Assembly: GCA_025929595.1 (NCBI GenBank)
Contig: JAICQA010000094.1
Location: 1 to 8,933 of the forward strand
Direction: 5' to 3'
Length of the DNA stretch: 8,933 bases
Source: Xanthobacteraceae bacterium
Lineage (GTDB): Bacteria > Pseudomonadota > Alphaproteobacteria > Rhizobiales > Xanthobacteraceae
The position numbers were made by a program, and so were the translations under genes. Below, one piece after another: positions 1 to 5,200 of the stretch; position 1 is the stretch's first letter, and every line of letters starts with the position of its first letter. Below the pieces are notes generated by a model. It was given only the letters and a program-made list of their open reading frames with translations. It was not told where the DNA came from and made no database searches.

Positions 1-1
1 C

Positions 2-556
2 GAAAAGCAGCCGCGATGGGTCATCGGCGTTTCCGCCGCGGAGGGATTCTTCGTGATGAGCGCGGCAGCCTTTCTCGGCGCGTACATGCATGACGAATTC
101 GGACTGAGTTACACGCAGATCGGCGTCGCACTGGCGCTGTTTGGCGGCGGCGGACTCTTTTACACGCTCAACGCCGGCTGGCTGATCGAGCGCTTCAACG
201 AGCGCGAGCTCGTCGGCTACGGCGGCGTGCTATTTTCCGTTTCGTTCTTCGCGGTCGCGGTCACGCCATGGTGGCAGACCATCCCCGTTCTTCTTTTCAT
301 CTCGGGCGTGTCGCTCCTGATGCTGCACAACACGCTGCAACTTCGGGCGAGCCAGATGGCGCCGGACGCGCGCGGCTCCGCCATGTCCGCCTTCGCCGCT
401 TCCTTCTTCATTGGCCAACTTGTCGGCATCGCGATCGGTGGTCCGCTCTACGATAGCGTCGGCGGCGCGCCGGTCGTCGCGGCAGGCGCCGTCGGCTTCG
501 CGTTCGTAGCGCTTGTTTATTGGGCACGGCTGCCGACCCTCGACACCAAATCTTAG
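2..556 (+). CDS. MFS transporter, C-terminal part (5' truncated by window edge)
   Basis: This is the C-terminal half of a major facilitator superfamily secondary transporter of the inner membrane. The reading frame is open from base 2 to the TAG at 554-556, so the true start lies before the window and about 184 residues are visible. Hydrophobic stretches match transmembrane helices 7-12, with charged loops such as the one around ERFNERE. The strongest clue is its match to residues 223-394 of the next gene: both share HDxFG, the AVTP(W/Y)WQ segment, the QMAP(D/E)ARG loop and the YDxxGGxP turn. In the 22 residues beginning QMAP I count 15 identities. The family exports drugs or metabolites, but the substrate cannot be read from sequence. 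The ATG at 53 is internal, because upstream codons (EKQPRWVIGVSAAEG) continue the homology. It is followed by a 119-nt gap and then its paralogue on the same strand, so an operon is possible. Confidence 0.9.
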   Translation, partial: EKQPRWVIGVSAAEGFFVMSAAAFLGAYMHDEFGLSYTQIGVALALFGGGGLFYTLNAGWLIERFNERELVGYGGVLFSVSFFAVAVTPWWQTIPVLLFISGVSLLMLHNTLQLRASQMAPDARGSAMSAFAASFFIGQLVGIAIGGPLYDSVGGAPVVAAGAVGFAFVALVYWARLPTLDTKS

Positions 557-606
557 CAAAGCGGACCGCGCGGTTCCGACGCGCCTGCATGCGACTCCAG
601 CATCGG

Positions 607-630
607 GCATGGCAGGTCGTTCAGCCATGC
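607..630 (+). other. Inverted repeat between the two MFS genes (possible weak hairpin)
   Basis: The 119-nt gap 557-675 holds no credible gene. Within it GCATGGC (607-613) and GCCATGC (624-630) form a perfect 7-bp inverted repeat around a 10-nt loop. A short T run (TTTT, near 648-651) follows, but about 18 nt after the stem, too far for a classical intrinsic terminator. It may be a processing hairpin or chance in GC-rich DNA. No convincing promoter is visible in the gap. Confidence 0.25.
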
Positions 631-675
631 GCCGCGCGCGCGACAACTTTTCAGTCGGCGTGATAGAGACCGCCA

Positions 676-1878
676 ATGGACGCTGGCCCCATCAAGCCGG
701 AACAGACCGCCGGTCCCCAGTTGGGGACCGGTCTTACTTTGGCGATCCTCAGCATCGCGGGCTTCGCGATCGGCGCCAATATCCGCATCACCGACCCGCT
801 GCTGCCGACCTTCGCCAGTGAGTTCAGCACCACCGTCGGCGCGGCGGCGCTGGTCGCGATGTTCTATGCGCTTGCCCATGGCGCGCTGCAGATCGTGTAC
901 GGCCCGCTCGGGGATCGTGTCGGAAAGCTGCCGGTCATCACGGTTGCGGCGCTTGGCTCGGCGGTCATTTCGGCGGCGACTGCCTTGGCCACTTCACTGG
1001 CGGGACTTGCCGCACTTCGATTGCTCTCGGGCGTGGCGACCGCCGCCATCGTCCCCCTCACGCTCGCCTTCATCGGCGACACGACGACCTACGCGCAGCG
1101 GCACGTGGCGCTTGCGCGCTTCACCGGTACGGTCCTGCTGGGCTTGATGTGCGGCCAGGTATTAGGCGGGTTGATCGCCGAGTTCCTCGGCTGGCGCGCG
1201 GTGTTCTATTTCATCGCCGCAGTGTTCGCCGTGGCGGGCATCGGGCTCCTGCTTTCGCCCGCATTACGCAACCACGAGCGCCCCGCGCGACGGTCGAGCC
1301 GGGAGGCCTATGCCGAACTGTTCTCGCTCTTCAAGCGGCCGGCGGTGCGCCACGTGCTGCTCGCGGTCTGTGCGCAGGGCGGGATCTCCTTCACTTCGGC
1401 GGCGTTCGTCGGCGCGCATCTGCACGACCGTTTCGGCTTCTCGCTCGGCATGATCGGCGTGATGCTCGGCCTCTTCGCGGCGGGCGGCATCGTCTACAGC
1501 TTCGTCACGGCGCGCGTGCTGGCGACATTCGGCGAACGCGGCACGCTGATGCTGGGCGGCGTCATGTTCGGGTTGAGCTTCCTCGCCATCGCCGTCACGC
1601 CTTACTGGCAGGTCTTTGGCCCCGCGCTCTTCGTCGCGGGCATCGGCCTCATGATGGTGCACAACATGCTGCAGGTCAGCGCCACCCAGATGGCGCCCGA
1701 AGCGCGCGGCGCGGCGCTCTCACTGTTCGCGGCGATGATCTTCCTGGGACAGACGATCGGATTTGCGGTGCTAAGTCCGACTTACGACCACTTCGGCGGC
1801 GTTCCAATCTTCGTGTTTACCGCGATTGCCTTCCCGATCATCGCATTCGGCTTCCGCAGCACATTGGCGAAGCACTGA
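676..1878 (+). CDS. MFS transporter (complete, 12-TM type)
   Basis: A complete 400-residue inner-membrane transporter of the major facilitator superfamily, of normal length for a 12-helix member. The N-terminal half carries the MFS motif A loop between helices 2 and 3 (GPLGDRVGK, residues 76-84), a helix-4 segment RLLSGVATAA (115-124) ending in a conserved Asp (135), and the helix-5/6 pattern with GQxxGG and GWRAVF (160-177). A hydrophilic linker (about 197-220, rich in Arg and Glu) joins the second half. This architecture is typical of Bcr/CflA- or arabinose-efflux-like proton antiporters, but the substrate is unknown. The C-terminal half closely resembles the partial gene upstream, so the two are tandem paralogues. 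The ATG at 676 is chosen because no better in-frame ATG precedes the first helix (about residue 20). The Shine-Dalgarno is poor (AGAGACC near 665-671). A TTG codon at 721, inside a palindrome, is an unlikely alternative start. It ends 24 nt from the convergent popZ stop. Confidence 0.92.
   Translation: MDAGPIKPEQTAGPQLGTGLTLAILSIAGFAIGANIRITDPLLPTFASEFSTTVGAAALVAMFYALAHGALQIVYGPLGDRVGKLPVITVAALGSAVISAATALATSLAGLAALRLLSGVATAAIVPLTLAFIGDTTTYAQRHVALARFTGTVLLGLMCGQVLGGLIAEFLGWRAVFYFIAAVFAVAGIGLLLSPALRNHERPARRSSREAYAELFSLFKRPAVRHVLLAVCAQGGISFTSAAFVGAHLHDRFGFSLGMIGVMLGLFAAGGIVYSFVTARVLATFGERGTLMLGGVMFGLSFLAIAVTPYWQVFGPALFVAGIGLMMVHNMLQVSATQMAPEARGAALSLFAAMIFLGQTIGFAVLSPTYDHFGGVPIFVFTAIAFPIIAFGFRSTLAKH
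710..731. repeat. Perfect palindrome inside the 5' end of the MFS gene
   Basis: CCGGTCCCCA (710-719) and TGGGGACCGG (722-731) are exact reverse complements separated by GT, giving a 10-bp stem with a 2-nt centre. It lies 35-56 nt after the ATG of the MFS gene, over codons 12-19, before the first transmembrane helix. It could be a dyad operator bound by a dimeric regulator, or an mRNA hairpin limiting translation. It could also be chance, helped by the GC bias. No second copy is visible in this window. Confidence 0.5.
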
Positions 1879-1902
1879 TCCGGACGTCGGCGAAGTAAGC
1901 GC

Positions 1903-2487
1903 TCAGCGGCCGCCGCGTGCCACGCGCTCGATCTCGGCACGTACGATGCGCTCGACCATGCCCGGCAGGTTCTCGTCGAGCCAGTTCTTGAGCATGGGCC
2001 GCATCATGTCCTTGACGATGTCCTCGAGCGTGCGAGCATTGTCGGACAGGACCGTGGCAGCCAGCGAATTGAAGGCGGCGCTGACCGCCACCGACGAATT
2101 CGACGACATCAGCCGCTCTTCGTGCATGGCGGATACCGGTTGCGGCGCGGGGCGCGGTGCAGGCGTGGGCGGCGGCGCGGCAGCCACCGGCGGCTCGGGT
2201 GCGCGCGGCTCTTCTTCACGAAAGGCAATGTCCGGATCGCCGACTGGCGTAAATGCCGACGGCGGCTCGACCGGTTGTGTCAGCTCCAGAATGTCGGCGT
2301 CCGCCATGGGCGGCTCGGGCAGCGCATTGCCCGGGCGCGACTGCATTCCCAGGTCCATCGCGGCGGGCGAGTCGACCACTCGCGGTGTGGCGCGCGGCTG
2401 CGAGCCGGAATCGTCGGCGATGATCCGGCGAATGGAGGCCAAAATCTCCTCCATCGAGGGCTCGGCGGCCCGCGCAGTCTTCGACAT
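1903..2487 (-). CDS. popZ: PopZ-family polar organizing protein (DUF2497)
   Basis: A 194-residue cytoplasmic protein of the PopZ/DUF2497 family. In Caulobacter PopZ self-assembles into a matrix at the cell pole that anchors the chromosome origin through ParB and recruits polarity factors. Three parts are visible. The conserved N-terminal partner-binding helix is EPSMEEILASIRRIIADD (9-26). A long disordered linker rich in Pro, Ala and acidic residues (about 27-130) includes a short conserved-looking DILELTQPV (65-73) and a Pro-Ala stretch (about 95-118). The C-terminal oligomerisation domain (about 134-192) contains ARTLEDIVKDMMRPMLKNWL followed by DENLPGMVERIV. The length is close to the Caulobacter protein, and N- and C-termini align in pattern with it. 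The start at 2487 directly precedes the conserved helix. GGAG at 2498-2501 gives a 10-nt Shine-Dalgarno spacing, and a second GAGG at 2489-2492 sits too close. It is probably co-transcribed with tolC, 139 nt upstream. The valS gene often found downstream is absent here. Confidence 0.93.
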   Translation of the reverse strand: MSKTARAAEPSMEEILASIRRIIADDSGSQPRATPRVVDSPAAMDLGMQSRPGNALPEPPMADADILELTQPVEPPSAFTPVGDPDIAFREEEPRAPEPPVAAAPPPTPAPRPAPQPVSAMHEERLMSSNSSVAVSAAFNSLAATVLSDNARTLEDIVKDMMRPMLKNWLDENLPGMVERIVRAEIERVARGGR

Positions 2488-2626
2488 GCCTCGTACGCTC
2501 CGACAGGGTTGTCCTCACCCCGCCGACCGAATCAGTCAGGGAGAGAATCGTTACGATCTACTGAATCACTACGGCTGGGGGATGTGAAGGGCCCAACGCC
2601 TATTGCGGTGGGGGTAAATCGTGCGT

Positions 2627-4015
2627 TCAGCGGCCGTCGGGCGTGCGAACGCCAAACCAGCTGTCGCGCACCTGATTGTAATGCACCTCGGGCGCGTAGG
2701 CCTGCACGCCGAGGCGCAGTTCCTCCGCATTCAGCTTGCCGATCGCGGCCAGCAGCGAATAAGAGTTCACGACCCGGTCGCGTTGCGCGGTGATGACGGC
2801 GGCGCGTGCCGTCACGAGTTCCGCCTGCGCATTGAGCACGTCGAGCGTCGTGCGCTGACCGACGCGGAACTCTTCCTGCACGCCGTTCAAGGCAACCTGC
2901 GCCGCATTCACCTGAGCCTGCGCGGCTTCGACCTGGAACCGGGCGGCGGTCAGCAAGCCGAAAGACTGCACGACCGCCGCGCGTACCTGGTCGCGTGTCA
3001 CATCCGACTCAAGCCGGCGCTGGCCGAGTGTCTCCTTCGAGGCACGAATGCGCGAATACTCGCCGCCGCCCTGATAGATCGGAACCGTGAGTCGGCCGAA
3101 TACCGAGGCGCTGTCCTGCCGATCCGTGAGCGGACTCGGATCGTGGTCGCGCGACACGTTGGCCTCGACGGACAGGATCGGCAGCAATTCGCCTTCAGCG
3201 ACTTTCACATTCAGCGAGGCGGTATCAACGCCGTGGCGTGCCGCCATAAGGGCGGGATGCTGGTCCTCGCCCAGCGCGAGCGCGCTGTCCAGCTTACGCG
3301 GCAGAAGATTTTCGACCGGGCGGGCAGCACGCAGCCGGCCGGGCGCAATGCCGATATCGCGCTGGAAGGCGGCGCGCGACGCGTTGAGTTGTGCCCGCGC
3401 AGCATAGAGTTCGGACTCCGCCTGCGCCACGCGCGCGTCGGCCTGGGCGACGTCGGTGCGCGTCAGTTCGCCCACGTCGAAGCGGTCGCGCGTGGCGCGC
3501 TGCTGTTCGCGCAAGGCTTCGAGATTTTGCCGTTGCAGCTCGACGATGGCGCCGTCGCGCAGCACATCCATGTAGGCGATGACAGCGTCGAGCAGAACAT
3601 TCTGCTCGGTGTTGCGCAGCGTCTCGCGAGCACCGCGCACCTGCGCCTCGGCCGAGCGCGTCTGGTTGACGGTGCGCATGCCGTTATAAACGTTCTGTGT
3701 GACCGTGACGCCGTAACCGTATGGATGGATCGTGCTGCTTGTGGTTCCGCCACCGCGAGCGCGCGTGCGCGACCATACCGTGCCGACGTCGGCGCCCGCG
3801 GAAACGGTCGGACGAAAACCCGAGAGCGCCTGCGGCACCTGCTCGTCGACGACGCGTGTCGCGGCGCGCTGCGCATTCAAAGTCGGATTGTTGATGTAAG
3901 CGGCGGCAAGTGCCTGATCCAGAGTCTGGGATAACGCTGTTCCCATTCCCCCAGCGAGGACACCGGCGAGCATCGTACTCGCCAAAGCCCAGCGCCGAAT
4001 TGCCCCAGCACGCAT
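2627..4015 (-). CDS. tolC: TolC-family outer membrane channel protein
   Basis: A 462-residue TolC/OEP-family outer membrane protein. Trimers form a beta-barrel plus a long periplasmic alpha-helical tunnel that docks to type I secretion or tripartite efflux pumps. The start at 4015 (MRAGAIRRWALAST) is chosen over the longer frame to 4117 because it begins a typical signal peptide: two Arg, a hydrophobic core (residues 9-23), and probable cleavage after ALS at 29. Mature protein then opens with TLDQALAAAYINNPTL, the family's first helix. The internal two-fold repeat of TolC is clear: FDVGELTRTDVAQADARVAQ (179-198) parallels FRVGQRTTLDVLNAQAELVT (383-402), and TQNVYNGMRT (106-115) parallels TVPIYQGGGE (310-319). 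Many Ala/Gln/Arg-rich heptads support coiled coils. The length is normal. No membrane-fusion or ABC partner lies nearby, so it probably serves pumps encoded elsewhere. It follows the methyltransferase gene by 160 nt and precedes popZ by 139 nt on the same strand. That 139-nt gap (2488-2626) shows no clear promoter, terminator or small gene. Confidence 0.95.
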   Translation of the reverse strand: MRAGAIRRWALASTMLAGVLAGGMGTALSQTLDQALAAAYINNPTLNAQRAATRVVDEQVPQALSGFRPTVSAGADVGTVWSRTRARGGGTTSSTIHPYGYGVTVTQNVYNGMRTVNQTRSAEAQVRGARETLRNTEQNVLLDAVIAYMDVLRDGAIVELQRQNLEALREQQRATRDRFDVGELTRTDVAQADARVAQAESELYAARAQLNASRAAFQRDIGIAPGRLRAARPVENLLPRKLDSALALGEDQHPALMAARHGVDTASLNVKVAEGELLPILSVEANVSRDHDPSPLTDRQDSASVFGRLTVPIYQGGGEYSRIRASKETLGQRRLESDVTRDQVRAAVVQSFGLLTAARFQVEAAQAQVNAAQVALNGVQEEFRVGQRTTLDVLNAQAELVTARAAVITAQRDRVVNSYSLLAAIGKLNAEELRLGVQAYAPEVHYNQVRDSWFGVRTPDGR

Positions 4016-4030
4016 AACCCCACCCCGCGA

Positions 4031-4044
4031 CCGGCGAACGCCGG
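4031..4044 (-). other. Hairpin in the tolC leader
   Basis: CCGGCG (4031-4036) and CGCCGG (4039-4044) form a perfect 6-bp stem with a 2-nt loop, 15 nt upstream of the tolC start codon. If transcribed it would sit immediately 5' of the G-rich ribosome-binding region (GGGGTGGGG just before the ATG) and could affect its accessibility. A GATAAT hexamer, reading on the minus strand, lies just upstream at 4055-4060 and could be a -10 element, but I see no good -35 at 16-18 nt, so an internal tolC promoter is only a possibility. Confidence 0.3.
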
Positions 4045-4175
4045 CCGATGCCGAATTATCAATGTCGAGCAAGACTCTAGTGTGCCGGACCGCGCCGGGA
4101 AACCGGCCGACCCTCAAGAAGAGGTGGATTCCGGGTCAGCGCGGCAGGAAGGCCACAGTTTTTTCCGGCCTTGGG

Positions 4176-4832
4176 TCAGAAGACGAAGCCTCGCGGTGCC
4201 TCGAATCCGGGCAGCGGCGGAACCGCGGCGTCGAACAGCGGACGGGCGCTCACGGCCCCGTTATTGCGCGCATAAATGGTGGCGCGTCCGGGCGGGCCCT
4301 TACGCACCACTGCGACAAGGCGCCCCCCCTCCTTCAATTGTGCAAGGAGAGACTCAGGAACGGTCTCAACCGACCCGTTGATCAGGATGGCGTCGAACGG
4401 CGCGGCCGGCGCCACGCCCTCATTGAGCGGACCGGTGACAATTTGCGCGTTGGTGACATTCTTCTGCGCGGCAGCCGCCAGGCCGGGCTCCGACTCCAGT
4501 CCGCTGACCGAGGCCGCGAGATGCGTCAGCACGGCGGTCGAGTAGCCGGTCGCACAACCGACATCGAGCACGCGATCCTGCGGCATAAGATTTAGCGCCT
4601 GGACAAGCCGCGCAAGAATCATCGGCTCCATGAGATAGCGCGCGGGGCGGCCGTCGCCCGCCTCCTGCACCACGATGTCGTCGTCGAGATAGGCGAGACC
4701 GGCGAGGTGTGGCGGAACAAAACGCTCGCGCGGCACCGCCAGCATGGCGGCCAGAATGCGCGGATCGGTTACGTCATTGGGACGAATCTGGCTGTCCACC
4801 ATGGACTGCCGCAACCGCTCAAAGTCGATCAT
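4176..4832 (-). CDS. Protein-L-isoaspartate O-methyltransferase-like protein
   Basis: A 218-residue cytoplasmic SAM-dependent methyltransferase of the PIMT (PCMT) family, of normal length. The family methylates L-isoaspartyl residues to repair aged proteins. Family features seen are the N-terminal helix region MIDFERLRQSMVDSQIRP, then RILAAMLAVPRERFVP (25-40), AYLDDD (47-52), SAM motif I LDVGCATGYST (89-99), the acidic post-I residue in GLESEPG (111-117), and FDAILINGSVETVPESLLAQ (146-165) followed by LKEGGRLV. However, the hallmark substrate-binding stretch PIGxGQTISxP is not present: residues 53-70 read IVVQEAGDGRPARYLMEP instead. The fold and cofactor site are therefore well supported, but repair of isoaspartate is uncertain. 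The start at 4832 has GAGG at 4837-4840 (4-nt spacing) and fits the family N-terminus. The longer frame to 4907 lacks homology. tolC follows 160 nt downstream, and no clear terminator separates them: the AAGGCC/GGCCTT dyad at 4149-4172 lacks a following U run on this strand. Confidence 0.88.
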   Translation of the reverse strand: MIDFERLRQSMVDSQIRPNDVTDPRILAAMLAVPRERFVPPHLAGLAYLDDDIVVQEAGDGRPARYLMEPMILARLVQALNLMPQDRVLDVGCATGYSTAVLTHLAASVSGLESEPGLAAAAQKNVTNAQIVTGPLNEGVAPAAPFDAILINGSVETVPESLLAQLKEGGRLVAVVRKGPPGRATIYARNNGAVSARPLFDAAVPPLPGFEAPRGFVF

Positions 4833-4906
4833 GACGCCTCGGAAGAAAGGTTGAATGCGCGAGGCAGGAGCATTGGTGCAGGGTCGGCCAAAAGGCAAGG
4901 CCGCCA

Positions 4907-4935
4907 TTGTTGAGAGGCGGTACCTTTGCTATTCA
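4907..4935 (+). promoter_or_regulatory. Possible promoter for tRNA-Cys
   Basis: TTGTTG (4907-4912) and TATTCA (4930-4935) are separated by 17 nt and lie 31 nt upstream of the mature tRNA 5' end, a reasonable housekeeping sigma arrangement. Both hexamers are imperfect. The 133-nt divergent region 4833-4965 must also hold the start of the methyltransferase transcript, for which I see no convincing hexamers. Confidence 0.35.
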
Positions 4936-4946
4936 CGGCGCGCCTT

Positions 4947-4960
4947 CGGCCCTTGGGCCG
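4947..4960 (+). other. Hairpin in the tRNA-Cys 5' leader
   Basis: CGGCCC (4947-4952) and GGGCCG (4955-4960) form a perfect 6-bp stem with a TT loop, ending 5 nt before the mature tRNA. If transcription starts near 4942 this stem would make up most of the precursor leader removed by RNase P. It may also be chance in a GC-rich leader. Confidence 0.3.
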
Positions 4961-4965
4961 CGGAC

Positions 4966-5039
4966 GGCCGCGTGGCGGAGTGGTTACGCAGCGGACTGCA
5001 AATCCGTATACCCCGGTTCGATTCCGGGCGCGGCCTCCA
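4966..5039 (+). tRNA. tRNA-Cys (anticodon GCA)
   Basis: A complete 74-nt cloverleaf. The acceptor strands GGCCGCG (4966-4972) and CGCGGCC (5029-5035) pair at all seven positions. The discriminator is T (5036), as expected for cysteine tRNAs, and CCA is encoded (5037-5039). The D arm begins GGCGGAGTGG, the anticodon GCA is at 4998-5000 in the loop CTGCAAA, and the T arm is CCCGG-TTCGATT-CCGGG. It lies 161 nt upstream of the HerA-like gene. No obvious hairpin-plus-T-run terminator follows, and the region 5040-5200 is otherwise an AT-richer spacer probably holding the ATPase gene's promoter. Confidence 0.97.
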
Positions 5040-5200
5040 TATTCTTCTTCGGCATCCGGCGGGCAAAACGCCATTCGTAAACTTTCATCTACCAATTTTC
5101 GATCTAAACGCCGCCAACGCCGGTTCGTTAAGCAGCCGAAAGCCCTGCTCGGTTAAAGTGTACGAGCCCGCGCCTCATGCGGGGCACAGGGCAGACTCGC

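Noticed and set aside
1826..2587. A 253-codon + strand frame across the MFS end and opposite popZ
   Set aside because: Ser/Gly/Arg-rich low-complexity translation. It overlaps the 3' end of the MFS gene and the whole of popZ, which has clear conserved ends, so this is a shadow frame.
2621..3934. A 437-codon open frame on the + strand opposite tolC
   Set aside because: It is antisense to a convincing TolC gene. Its composition is Arg/Ala/His-rich with no recognisable domain, as expected from the mirrored codon bias of a high-GC gene.
4016..4117. N-terminal extension of TolC by 34 residues
   Set aside because: It would place a long polar segment before the signal peptide. The ATG at 4015 starts a typical signal sequence.
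4149..4172. AAGGCC/GGCCTT dyad after the methyltransferase gene as an intrinsic terminator
   Set aside because: The A/T run lies in the loop rather than after the stem on the transcribed strand, so it does not make a standard terminator.
5040..5200. Small gene or terminator between tRNA-Cys and the HerA-like gene
   Set aside because: No coding frame with a credible start, and only 4-5-bp stems such as CCCGC/GCGGG near 5167-5183. Nothing could be supported beyond a likely promoter-bearing spacer.
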